A DNA stretch of 64,000 nucleotides, from assembly GCA_018267575.1 (NCBI GenBank), contig JAFDYF010000020.1, positions 1 through 64,000 on the forward strand, read 5' to 3'. Below the pieces are notes generated by a model. The model had not been told where the DNA came from, did not search any database, and saw only the letters and a list, made by a program, of their open reading frames with translations. Made by a program: the position numbers and the translations under genes. The number at the start of each line of letters is the position of its first letter. The stretch's first letter is position 1. This document shows, one piece after another, positions 44,402 to 53,213 of this stretch. The stretch comes from Bacteroidota bacterium. Its GTDB lineage: Bacteria > Bacteroidota > Bacteroidia > Chitinophagales > Chitinophagaceae.

Positions 44402-46098
44402 ATGGCAACCTGGAAATCTTATAAAGTAGCTGATGTAGTAAATGAAATAGACGAAGAGAAATTTGTCTTACCTGTTATCCAGCGGAGACTTGTTTGGGAG
44501 GAGGGAAAAATGGAGTTACTTTTTGACACCCTTTTAAAAGGGGATTCATTTGGAGGAATAATGGTAATAGAGGAAGAGCGGGGTGATAAGCCTTTGTTTA
44601 ATTACCGTCCATTTACAAAAGATGGCAGCAATATAAATTCGAAACAGGTCGATGCCCTTCCACAACTTCAATACTTTGTAATAGATGGACAACAGCGTCT
44701 TCAAACATTTTATATCGGACTGAAAGGAAGTATAAATGGGAAAGTCTTATTCTTTGATTTATTCAGTGATTACAATACAGAATTTGAATTCAAATTTGAA
44801 AACGATAAAGACAAATTACCCAAACAGTCAAAAGATAACCAGGACAGGGTCATAAAAGATCATTGCTGGTATTTGGCAAGCGCCCTTTTAAAACGGCTAA
44901 AAGACACAAATGATGAAGACCAGGTGGCCGAGGAAATTGTAAAGTCGCTTGCGGTTTCCGATGATATTCGGAAAAAGCACATTGAGAAAAATGTAAAGGC
45001 GTTTTATAAAAACACCCTCACAGCAGATTGTCTTGGCGTATCAAAGGTTTCGGTGAATAGATCATTTGACGACATAACAAATAAGCAAAGAATTGTAGAG
45101 TTATTCAGAAGACTGAATGATGGAGGCACCAAATTGTCGCCTTTCGATCTGGTTGCATCCATTTTAAAAGGATTTGAATGGCAAATGGAAGCCTTTCTTG
45201 AAGAAACACTTAAAGATTATGAAGAAATAGGTCTGTCACAAGACAATTTAATTAAGCTCCTATTTCTTTTACAGGATAATCACAAAAAGGAGATGGGGCT
45301 ATCGAGGCCAGTGATGCTGAATTCGCCATTCAATACAGAGATAGAATAAAAGCGGCACTGAAAAGTCTGAAAGATTTTCTTATCAATGCACAATTAAAAA
45401 ACTATTATAAGGATGGCAACCGCTCTTTTATCCCCTTGTTCTTTATAGCCTATCATCTTTTTCATAAACAAATCAGCAATGACAACCTGGGAGCCTTCTT
45501 TGTAAATTTTGATACGAAGAATTCAGAGCATGGAAAAATGGAGAAATGGATTTATCATTCTTTGATCAACGGAGTTTTTAAAAGTAAAGGAGCTGGATGG
45601 ATACCGTATAAAACTGGAATAAGAAAACTCCTGGATATAATTCAACTTCATAAAAATAAAGACTTTCCAATAGATGAGTTATTTAAGGTATATACCAATC
45701 ATCCAATAAAATTTACAACGGTTTATACCAATGATAACCTTAATGAACTGGAACACTCCTTTTTATATTATTTGATTTATGATCGAAATCAAACTATCAG
45801 AATAAATGACATTGATCATATAATGCCCAAATCAATATTGGAATCCCTTCAATTTGATGTGGAAAAAATAAATGCCATTCAGAACTTTCAGCTAATTGAT
45901 TTAAATACCAACAGGGGAGCAAAAAATGCAAGCCCGTTGAAAGAATGGATAGCAAATTGTGTTGCAGATAAAACCGCCTTTCTAAAAAGGCACCTGATTC
46001 CACAGAATGAGGATTTGTGGGAGGAAGCTAACTTTAACGATTTCTCCAACGAAAGAGGAGCACTTATTTTAAACAAGGTACTTTCATATTTCAGTTAA
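44402..46098 (+). pseudogene. GmrSD-type DUF262/DUF1524 gene split by a frameshift
   Basis: The first part (44402-45349) has the DUF262 motif VIDGQQRLQTF and ends early. The continuation, open from about 45298 to 46098 in the next frame, has a DUF1524 HNH-type motif (DIDHIMPKS, then NFQLIDLNTNRGAKN). Adding one G to the GGGG run at 45295-45298 joins them as ...HKKEMGAIEASDAEF, giving about 565 residues. GmrSD-type enzymes restrict modified DNA, and DUF262/DUF1524 fusions are often antiphage. It may be a dead gene or a base-calling error. Confidence 0.85.
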
Positions 46099-46114
46099 AT
46101 ATCCCTGCTAATCT

Positions 46115-46153
46115 GGAATTGTGTTGGCTGAGGTACGAAGCCATCTCAATTCC
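46115..46153. repeat. Inverted repeat after the frameshifted GmrSD gene
   Basis: GGAATTG and CAATTCC pair around a loop that also contains GGCT/AGCC. It is not followed by a T-run. It lies in the 208-bp gap between the defence block and the NO cluster, so it could mark an old junction; evidence is weak. Confidence 0.3.
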
Positions 46154-46306
46154 CCATTACTTTGGACGCAATTCTTCTGGCATTCAATGGAAACACTTAG
46201 TTAATCAGCCAGAAGTATTGCATTTTCTTTTGGTTTATAGATTCTAACAGGCATCCGTTAGGGAGTTCGCTTATTTTGCATTTTAAAGATAGTAATTGTG
46301 TGCTGG

Positions 46307-47095
46307 TCAGGTACCGGCGTAGTGATGAGGCACGGCCGTATTCTTTAAGCGTCTATTCATAATAATCGCCATAATAAAAACGATCACGAGTGAAAAAACA
46401 AAGGGAGCAATCAGCAGCAGCAACCCAAGTGATATTTTTCTTTCACCTGTAGCCGGGTTGTATGTAAAACAGGAAAGCAGGGAATTGTTTCCCGGTAATT
46501 GGTAAGAAGCCACAAAAACACCATTGAGTTCTCTCAGCAATAAAGAAATATCATCGGGATTACGGAGGCCGGTTAATTTTTTAACTACATACCCGTATTG
46601 GTTTATCCCTACCAACAAAGCTTCATGGTCAAATTGCATCCGGCTACCATCCCAAATGGGATTAAATCCAACGGATTTATTTAAAATATCAGCCTGTTGG
46701 GTAGTGGCAAAAATCCAGTGTTTATTATTTTCGAAGTTGAACCGGGCAGCAAGTTTGTTCATGTCTTCCACTCTGTCAGATGTATCAAAACTTAAAACCA
46801 AAACCTTATAATGTTGTTTGGCATCTGTTCCGGAAAGAGAAATATTCTGTGAAAGCTCTGCAAGAAAGGGATTACAGATACCAATGCACCTTGTATAAAC
46901 AAAGGCAATAATCAATGGGGATTCTGAATAAAGATCTGATAACTTTTTGATGCCATCGCTGTTTGTACTGATTGTTATGTCAGCTACCTGCTGATAAACC
47001 CGGCTTTCTTCAGAATAATTATACTTTTTAACCTGCGCCTTTGAGAACAGGCAAATCATTATCATTACTCCGATACTGAAAACATTTTTATACAT
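46307..47095 (-). CDS. Sco1/SenC-type copper chaperone protein
   Basis: This 262-residue protein starts at the ATG at 47095; an upstream ATG at 47134 lies deeper in the oxidase gene. It has a signal sequence and a thioredoxin-like SCO domain (about 40-205) with Cys70/Cys74 (TRCIGIC). H in FDHEALLVG may complete the copper site. A C-terminal membrane helix (about 230-252) is unusual for Sco1. It probably loads copper into the CuA centre of the adjacent subunit II. It overlaps the subunit I gene by 31 bp. Confidence 0.82.
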   Translation of the reverse strand: MYKNVFSIGVMIMICLFSKAQVKKYNYSEESRVYQQVADITISTNSDGIKKLSDLYSESPLIIAFVYTRCIGICNPFLAELSQNISLSGTDAKQHYKVLVLSFDTSDRVEDMNKLAARFNFENNKHWIFATTQQADILNKSVGFNPIWDGSRMQFDHEALLVGINQYGYVVKKLTGLRNPDDISLLLRELNGVFVASYQLPGNNSLLSCFTYNPATGERKISLGLLLLIAPFVFSLVIVFIMAIIMNRRLKNTAVPHHYAGT

Positions 47096-48507
47096 TTCAT
47101 TACAATGTTGAATAGTATTACTATAATAGCCCACAGGTAAATAATGGCAAACCAGGCACCGGCGGATGCTAATAGTTTGGCATTAGTAAATTCATTTGGA
47201 TATTCGGCATATCTCCTGGGAATGGAATAGGCTCCGCCAATATAGAACATCAATACAAATCCAAACCCGCCCACCATAAGCCAGAATATTTTTGTTTTAT
47301 CATATCTCAGGGGTGAGGCAATTCCCTGAAAATCTTTTGCTGCCCAATTAAAAAATGCAAGGCTGAATAATACATTGCCCATTGCATTGTAGGTATGAAA
47401 ATGAGCAGGCACCCATAATGTATTGTGCAAAACAAAATTATTGGAGATGGTGGCATCAATAACAGCGCCTATACCTCCAATTAACCAGCCAGCCACTCCA
47501 ACCACAAACAATAGATTAGTCAATGACCATTTAACCGGGTTCTTATAAATTAAAACGATTACGCTAAAAGCTGTTACAGATGCAGAGGGAAGACTTGCAA
47601 AGTAAGAGGCTACCTGGCCGATTATCTGGAAGCTTTGCGGTTGTGCAAAATCCATATAGAGATGATGAAAAAATGCAGTAAGCACAAAAAGCAATGTGCA
47701 GTTCCAAGCAACTGCTACATACCAGGTCATTTTAAATTTGGGTCGGCCGCTTACTTCGGGCAAAAGCTCATACAGGGTAGCGACACCCAGGTATAGTGCC
47801 TCGTTAATTATAGTATGGCCAAAAAAGTAAGTCAGGTTCTTCATTAAAAGTGCATCATTGGTAAATGTGCCTTTTGAAAAATACTCGGCAAAATATAAAA
47901 TGAGTAACAGTACTGCTGTTAATAAGCAGGCAATAACACCTACAAGGGTTACTGTTGTTATCAAAATAAAAGGTGGGGTTTCAACTGTATGTCCTTTTTT
48001 GAAATGCTGCCATGCAAATGCCTGTGGCAAAGAATAGCGTTTTAATATTTGCCAAAGCATCCCTACTGACCAAACAAACCATCCAATTCCTAAAACACCC
48101 AGGGAAAGTAAAAATACCGGTGTTGCCCATTTTTCCCATGCTGTATAAAATGGAAGTGGATATAAAAATGTCCAGCCGGTATGATAATGCCCCACAAAGG
48201 TTGTGAGCCATAGCATCACTACACCAATCACCGTTAATGCCATAGCAAACAAATTCAAGCCATTGGACACTTTTACATAGCGGGAGAGTAAATAATTAAC
48301 CGCCATCATTCCGGCAACTACCCATATACCCACCATCGTTACACCATGAGTGGTCATTAAACTATAGAAGGTAACCGGCGAAAGTTTAATATCATTGGCC
48401 TGGTTAAACCGCATCGTAATACCAAAACTTATGGCCAATACAAATAACAGCAGTATAGCAAGAATCCAGGCAGATGTGATCTTTTTTAATTTCAGAATAT
48501 TATTCAT
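47065..48507 (-). CDS. Heme-copper oxidase subunit I, likely NO reductase with Tyr-to-Asn change
   Basis: This 480-residue protein has about 12 transmembrane helices. Heme ligands are H54 (TTHG) and H369/H371 (PAHFHTYNAMGN); CuB-type histidines are H231, H281 and H282 (FFHHLYMDF). In O2 reductases the H231 motif would be HPxVY, with Tyr crosslinked to His. Here it is HTIINE, so the Tyr position is N235 with E236 next. B-type-like sequence (HNTLWVPAHFH) plus loss of this Tyr points to a CuA-containing NO reductase rather than an oxidase. It is followed by Sco1 and preceded by the CuA subunit. Confidence 0.75.
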   Translation of the reverse strand: MNNILKLKKITSAWILAILLLFVLAISFGITMRFNQANDIKLSPVTFYSLMTTHGVTMVGIWVVAGMMAVNYLLSRYVKVSNGLNLFAMALTVIGVVMLWLTTFVGHYHTGWTFLYPLPFYTAWEKWATPVFLLSLGVLGIGWFVWSVGMLWQILKRYSLPQAFAWQHFKKGHTVETPPFILITTVTLVGVIACLLTAVLLLILYFAEYFSKGTFTNDALLMKNLTYFFGHTIINEALYLGVATLYELLPEVSGRPKFKMTWYVAVAWNCTLLFVLTAFFHHLYMDFAQPQSFQIIGQVASYFASLPSASVTAFSVIVLIYKNPVKWSLTNLLFVVGVAGWLIGGIGAVIDATISNNFVLHNTLWVPAHFHTYNAMGNVLFSLAFFNWAAKDFQGIASPLRYDKTKIFWLMVGGFGFVLMFYIGGAYSIPRRYAEYPNEFTNAKLLASAGAWFAIIYLWAIIVILFNIVMKCIKMFSVSE

Positions 48508-48515
48508 GGAAGTAA

Positions 48516-49082
48516 TTAGTTAACGGTGAATGAAGCCCTCATAACTGCATGTGCAACGCCACAAAACTCCAGGCATAAAATATTGTAGGTTCCCGGTTTA
48601 TAAAATTTCCACCGCAGCATATTTACATAGCCGGGCATAGCCTGAGTTTGTGCAATTAATTCTGCTTTGTCATTGTAAATGGCAAAATCATGATTTACAT
48701 CAAAACTTGTTACCCGAAATTCCACCATTTTATTTGCGGGTAATTCAATGGCTTCAGTAATTGGTTTTTTAGGATCAATAGCTTGATAAGCCATATTAAA
48801 GTTGAATTGCTGAGCGCCTACAAATACAACCTTGGATGGCGTTTCATTAGCGTATAAATAATAGGGTGAATCAGGCAGTGTTACCGACAGTAGAATTATT
48901 GCCAGCGAAGCTAACACCAGTAAAAAAGTGAGCCTTTTCTTATTCACATTTATCATGCCACCTGTTTCCTCCTTTCTTTTAGAGGAACGATAAACAGTAA
49001 TAAACACTACGGCAATGATAAATGCCAGTGAAAGGAATAGCAGGAGAATGGTAGAATGTGTATTCATAAAAACAGCTTTCAA
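48516..49082 (-). CDS. CuA subunit II of a heme-copper enzyme
   Basis: This 188-residue protein has two N-terminal membrane helices (about 10-30 and 50-68) and a periplasmic cupredoxin domain with the full CuA ligand set: H131, C170, E172, C174, H178, M181 (CLEFCGVAHAVM). It would take electrons from a cytochrome or cupredoxin and pass them to subunit I, 8 bp downstream. The gene starts a three-gene set with subunit I and Sco1. The ATG at 49067 (MNTHSTI) is an alternative start. Confidence 0.88.
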   Translation of the reverse strand: MKAVFMNTHSTILLLFLSLAFIIAVVFITVYRSSKRKEETGGMINVNKKRLTFLLVLASLAIILLSVTLPDSPYYLYANETPSKVVFVGAQQFNFNMAYQAIDPKKPITEAIELPANKMVEFRVTSFDVNHDFAIYNDKAELIAQTQAMPGYVNMLRWKFYKPGTYNILCLEFCGVAHAVMRASFTVN

Positions 49083-49244
49083 TATTTAGTAGTTATTATA
49101 CAAACAATACTAATTGATACTAAAATAAGCCTGGAAAATCACCCTGATTTTGACTATCAATTATTTCATAGGAGTTGGGAGATTGTCTTCCAGTTGGAAC
49201 ACTACGATATTGGATTTAAGTTTAGGGATTTTCTATTCAAGGAT

Positions 49245-49262
49245 TATCTTGCTGCTAAGATA
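49245..49262. promoter_or_regulatory. Inverted repeat upstream of the CuA operon
   Basis: TATCTT and AAGATA pair exactly around GCTGCT in the 254-bp gap upstream of the CuA subunit gene. It could be a regulator site for the three-gene NOR set. No clean TAnnTTTG box lies nearby. Confidence 0.3.
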
Positions 49263-49336
49263 CATAAATGTTTAATAAAGGACAAGAATATCCTTAATTA
49301 TATTGCCAGTTTCTTCACTAACTTTTTGATACTTTT

Positions 49337-49768
49337 TTATGCCTTCAAAAACGCCATCTTAGCCAGGTATTTATCCTGCAGTTCACTCACTTTCTTTTGC
49401 CTGCATAAACTTTTAAACGCATCCCGAATTTTTTTATAATCATCATGCAACGGACAGGGGTGTGCTTCGCTGCATTTGCTTAGCCCTAATCCGCACAACC
49501 CAAAAACTTCTTCGCCATCAATGGCATCCACAATATTGCTGATTGGTTGCTTCTGTTGTTCCGGCGTTAGGTAAAAACCACCGGTCGGCCCTTTGCTGCT
49601 GTTGATTACGTTTGCCTTTACCAGCTTTTGCAGCAGCTTGCCAACGGTATGTTCATTCTCGTTGATGTATGCGGCAATTTCCTTAATACTGTATTTTTTA
49701 TCATCAGCAGATTTTGCACCCAGATAAATTACCGCTTTAATGGCAGCTTTGCATGTCAGACTAAGCAT
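49337..49768 (-). CDS. Rrf2-family regulator, NsrR-like
   Basis: This 143-residue Rrf2 protein has an N-terminal winged helix (LTCKAAIKAVIYLG...VGKLLQKLVKANVI) and three cysteines C92, C99 and C105 in a cluster-binding loop (LCGLGLSKCS). Such cysteine triads in NsrR bind an Fe-S cluster that NO destroys, relieving repression. The gene sits directly between DUF59 and the CuA NOR operon, an ideal place for a local NO sensor. I avoid naming it NsrR outright because the spacing differs from well-studied examples. Confidence 0.82.
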   Translation of the reverse strand: MLSLTCKAAIKAVIYLGAKSADDKKYSIKEIAAYINENEHTVGKLLQKLVKANVINSSKGPTGGFYLTPEQQKQPISNIVDAIDGEEVFGLCGLGLSKCSEAHPCPLHDDYKKIRDAFKSLCRQKKVSELQDKYLAKMAFLKA

Positions 49769-49771
49769 TTC

Positions 49772-50095
49772 TTAGTGATTTAAATATTTTTTTCCTCCTT
49801 CTGAAATCAGTTCATAATTCCAGGGTGGGTCAAAAGTTAATTGCACATTTACTTTATATGCAGCAAAACAATCTTGTAGTTTTGTTCTCACGCCATCGGT
49901 AATGCTTTCGCCCATGGGGCAAAATTGCGTGGTAAGTGTCATGCTGCAAAAAACCTCTTTTTGTTCATCATCAAAATCCAGTTGATATATCAATCCAAGA
50001 TCCACCACATTTAAGCCAATCTCCGGGTCATATACATCTTGCAACGTGGCCAGCGCCACAGTGCATTGTAAATTATTATTGGTTATTACATTCAT
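49772..50095 (-). CDS. DUF59/MIP18-family Fe-S assembly protein
   Basis: This 107-residue protein matches the DUF59 metal-sulfur cluster family. It has the DPEIGLNVVDLGLIY segment and a catalytic-type cysteine in TTQFCPMG. SufT/PaaD-like members help mature Fe-S proteins. Position 3 bp upstream of the Rrf2 gene fits assembly or repair of NO-sensitive clusters. Its start overlaps the NnrS-like stop by one base. Confidence 0.88.
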   Translation of the reverse strand: MNVITNNNLQCTVALATLQDVYDPEIGLNVVDLGLIYQLDFDDEQKEVFCSMTLTTQFCPMGESITDGVRTKLQDCFAAYKVNVQLTFDPPWNYELISEGGKKYLNH

Positions 50096-51384
50096 TATAA
50101 GGAAGCTTTATGCCAAAGAATTTTGATTACGTTCATATTGTATATAAAGGCAGTTGCAATTAGCAGTGATGAACCTGTCTTTAATATCATCGTTTGCGAA
50201 AAAATAATTCCGGCACAAAAAATAAGCAGACCGGCTAAATAAAAAACGGTCATTGCCTTATACCATCCATGATGAAACAGGTCTTTCGGGTTGGGTGTCT
50301 TCCCTTTTGCACTCTGCAAATGATAGACCTTGTTCCAGACAATAAAAGGCAGCGTTTTAAAAGTCATACCTAAAATTATAGCAGTAAGCCATCCAAAGAA
50401 TATTAAAAAGCCATAACTTAAAACAAGTGCGCTACTTGCTTTTGCAGTTACTGATAGCGATGTAATAATGGCCGCAAGTAATACAAGCGGCACCGCTATC
50501 ATCGCCGCAGAAAGCAACGAAAGTTTCATTTGCTCATCCACAGCCCGGCGAATACGCTGCATATATGCTTTACGGCAATAAATCAGAAACAAGAACACGG
50601 CAAGGAATAAGGCGGCATAGGAGACAAAATTATAACCCCCTGGAACTGAAAAGTAAAAAAACACTACGAAACTCAACAAAGAAAAATTCAGCAGGAAATA
50701 AATTTGCCATAAAAGTTTTGGATTATTGTATTTAGAAATTAAAAACATCGGTATCAGCCTTGTGCCAACACCAATTACCAATAATAAAAACCAGCCAACT
50801 ATGCCAAGATGTGCGTGCAAAGGCAGATAATGCAACGAACTATCTGGCATAATCAGGCCGGTAAAGTTGAATAACAGTGCAAGTCCAAGCAAAGCCGTAA
50901 TAAAGAGCCATAGCGAGGCTGTAAAAACAAAAACGGCATGTACATTTTTAGATTGGCTGCCAGCTATGCTTTTTCCCAGGTTAATGATATAAGATAGCAT
51001 TGACAGCAGCACAAGTATACCACCACATTTTGCAATTTCCCCCATATCAAAAACATAAAATCCATACACCAATAACGGAATGCCCAATGCCGCCAGCACA
51101 AAACTCATGTAAGCAAGTTTATTACTGTAGAGTTTACCTTCAATAATCACCGGTACTAATTGGTGGCTGGCGCCTAAGATGATCATGGTACCCCAACCCA
51201 GGGCCATTGTATGTGTTACGGCAAGAGTGTGCGGCTGAAAATAATGTGCTGTAAAACCATCTGCGGCTAAAAATAATAACACTGTTGCTGCCAGAAAGGA
51301 TATGGCCGCATATAAATAGAAAGGTAACACCACTTTCCACGATGTGGTTTTTACAGTTGCAATATTTGGTGATGATGTAAACAA
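50095..51384 (-). CDS. NnrS-like multi-pass membrane protein
   Basis: This 429-residue protein has about 12 membrane helices with histidines placed like NnrS heme/copper proteins: H..H in HTLAVTHTMALGWG, then ASHQLVP, and LHAHLGIVGWF followed by VGTRLIPMF. NnrS relieves NO stress in other bacteria. An alternative reading is a heme-copper-like membrane subunit; the sequence does not settle it. Neighbours support an NO role. Confidence 0.55.
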   Translation of the reverse strand: MFTSSPNIATVKTTSWKVVLPFYLYAAISFLAATVLLFLAADGFTAHYFQPHTLAVTHTMALGWGTMIILGASHQLVPVIIEGKLYSNKLAYMSFVLAALGIPLLVYGFYVFDMGEIAKCGGILVLLSMLSYIINLGKSIAGSQSKNVHAVFVFTASLWLFITALLGLALLFNFTGLIMPDSSLHYLPLHAHLGIVGWFLLLVIGVGTRLIPMFLISKYNNPKLLWQIYFLLNFSLLSFVVFFYFSVPGGYNFVSYAALFLAVFLFLIYCRKAYMQRIRRAVDEQMKLSLLSAAMIAVPLVLLAAIITSLSVTAKASSALVLSYGFLIFFGWLTAIILGMTFKTLPFIVWNKVYHLQSAKGKTPNPKDLFHHGWYKAMTVFYLAGLLIFCAGIIFSQTMILKTGSSLLIATAFIYNMNVIKILWHKASL

Positions 51385-51469
51385 TTTATTTTATGTTACC
51401 AGCTATAGAATTTCTATTAAGCTTTTGTTGCGTCGCACTCTTGTACGTTCAGTTCGCTGTTCAGCATTT

Positions 51470-52282
51470 TTATTCAGTTTTGAAAATAAGCATTTGCACA
51501 TTGCCATCGCTTATTTCATTAATGCGGCAGGCAAATTTTCTTTCTTCCAATTCGGGTAGCAGGAACACAGGAATGCGTTTATGATGCACAAACAAAGCTT
51601 TTTCATCTGGTAATTTTTCCAGTGCATCTAAAATAGTAAGCATGGGTTGCGGCATTTCTAAATGGCGCACATCAACAGTTACCAAATTATTTTCAAAACG
51701 TTTCAATACTTCATTCCAATCAGAAGAATTATTTAATTCAGGCTTACTGATATTTGCATTTGCATCTTTTTTATAAAAAAAAGTATTCACTACATTTTCA
51801 CTTTCTTGTTCCACAAAATATTCAAACCCTTGTTTGCTGAGAATTGTAATTAATGGAGCAGGTTCAAAACTGTTGATAAGTTTTAAAATATTTCCTGCCT
51901 GCAACTCTTTTATTTTTTTCATGATAATATTAAAAGGGTCTTTGCCACTTTCAATTACAGAATGCACATCTAAAACATCCAACCTTTTTTCATCGAGCTG
52001 ATGCTTAAATTCAGGTACATCATGCTGAATATTTTCTTCTTCAACTTGCACATTTTTATCAATTTCAAAACCAAGCGGTTTCAGCTTTTCAAAAAAATCA
52101 TTCGGTGTGCAACCGGCTACTTTACTTGCCATTGCAACTGAAGTGCGTGATGTCATAATTTTTCGCAACAGCGGGTTGCGTAGTTTATTAAACTTTGGCG
52201 ATATGCTGATGATGGCTTCCAACGCATCGGGATGCGATTTTAATATAGCAGCAATTTTTGTATTGGCATTAATGGTTATCAT
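51470..52282 (-). CDS. DUF1858-DUF2249 protein
   Basis: This 270-residue protein has an N-terminal DUF1858-like domain (about 5-65; TKIAAILKSHPDALE). A C-terminal DUF2249 domain (about 195-265; VTVDVRHLEMPQPM...FVHHKRIPVFLLPEL) follows. The DUF1858/DUF2249 pair often accompanies RIC and hybrid-cluster proteins in NO-responsive operons. It overlaps the lipoprotein gene upstream by 4 bp. Confidence 0.72.
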   Translation of the reverse strand: MITINANTKIAAILKSHPDALEAIISISPKFNKLRNPLLRKIMTSRTSVAMASKVAGCTPNDFFEKLKPLGFEIDKNVQVEEENIQHDVPEFKHQLDEKRLDVLDVHSVIESGKDPFNIIMKKIKELQAGNILKLINSFEPAPLITILSKQGFEYFVEQESENVVNTFFYKKDANANISKPELNNSSDWNEVLKRFENNLVTVDVRHLEMPQPMLTILDALEKLPDEKALFVHHKRIPVFLLPELEERKFACRINEISDGNVQMLIFKTE

Positions 52283-52758
52283 TCAAAATATTTATGATAT
52301 AAATTAAGATGTTGTTTTTCTTCTGTAAATATTTGTTGTGCCTGTTCAAGAGAAGAAGATTTAATCAGCACATCATTTTTCTTTAATAAAGGTTCAAGCC
52401 AATGATGTAGTGCTTCGTGATCTGCACCTTTCATTTTGCAATCTTTCAGCAATTTGTTTATTGCATCAAGAATGTTATTGCCCAATTGCTTGTAATCGTT
52501 CAGCGATGCAGGTTTGCTGTTATCAACGATTTTAAATAATTGTCCAACGTTTGCATTGGTTATACTGTCAGCTTTCCATTTGGCACCATTGTTTAAAGAC
52601 AAAGAATTTCCTTCTTCCTCTTGATGATGTTCAACAGTTTGCGTAAGCGTATCATTTTTTTTCTCTGAAACAAGTTTTTGTTCTGTGTTATTATTGTCGC
52701 AGGCTGCAACAAAGATGATGATTGCCATTCCTATCGTTACCGAAAAAATATTTTTCAT
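52279..52758 (-). CDS. Small lipoprotein of unknown function
   Basis: This 159-residue lipoprotein has a signal ending VAACDNNN and a charged linker. Its helical C-terminus contains several histidines (DHEALHHWLEPLL...HLNLYHKYFE), so metal or heme binding is possible. Coupled to the DUF1858/DUF2249 gene by a 4-bp overlap. Not recognised. Confidence 0.55.
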   Translation of the reverse strand: MKNIFSVTIGMAIIIFVAACDNNNTEQKLVSEKKNDTLTQTVEHHQEEEGNSLSLNNGAKWKADSITNANVGQLFKIVDNSKPASLNDYKQLGNNILDAINKLLKDCKMKGADHEALHHWLEPLLKKNDVLIKSSSLEQAQQIFTEEKQHLNLYHKYFE

Positions 52759-52808
52759 ATTTTCTAATTTAATTTTTTTGTTAAGAGAAAAATCATCCTT
52801 AAGATATT

Positions 52809-53171
52809 TTATTTCATTTTAAATTCGTCAAGAATTTTTTTTAACACAGCAGCATGATTAATTTTTTCATCTTTTGCAGCATACAATAAGCAAACACTTT
52901 TCTTTGCAGCAATTGTTTTTATTCGTTCTAACTCATCTTTTTTGTGGCTTAAATAAATTTTATACTGTTTTGCAAATTCATCAAATCGTTCTGCTTTATG
53001 ACTGAACCATATTCTCAATTCTGTTGGTGGTGCAATCTCTTTATTCCATTCATCAAGTTTTGCATCTTCTTTTTTTATGCCTCGTGACCATATTCTGTCA
53101 ACTAACATACGATAGCCATCATTACAATCAGGCATTGCGTACATTCGTTTAATGAAGATAGTTTTAGCCAT
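52809..53171 (-). CDS. DUF488-family protein
   Basis: This 120-residue protein matches DUF488 (KRMYAMPDCNDGYRMLVDR-type start, WSRGIKKEDAKLDEW, then LRIWFSH). Function is unestablished for the family, though it often occurs near redox and stress genes. It lies 42 bp after the NDH-2 gene on the same strand. Confidence 0.82.
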   Translation of the reverse strand: MAKTIFIKRMYAMPDCNDGYRMLVDRIWSRGIKKEDAKLDEWNKEIAPPTELRIWFSHKAERFDEFAKQYKIYLSHKKDELERIKTIAAKKSVCLLYAAKDEKINHAAVLKKILDEFKMK

Positions 53172-53213
53172 TTTTTTTTGATTACTGCAAACAAATTTTA
53201 CTATTGAATTATT

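Noticed and set aside
45295..45298. Phase-variable G tract in the GmrSD-like gene
   Set aside because: Four or five Gs is too short for typical phase variation; simple mutation or sequencing error is more likely.
44402..46098. Two separate genes instead of one frameshifted GmrSD-type gene
   Set aside because: The N-terminal and C-terminal domains of one known family join with a one-base correction, and the second piece lacks its own start context.
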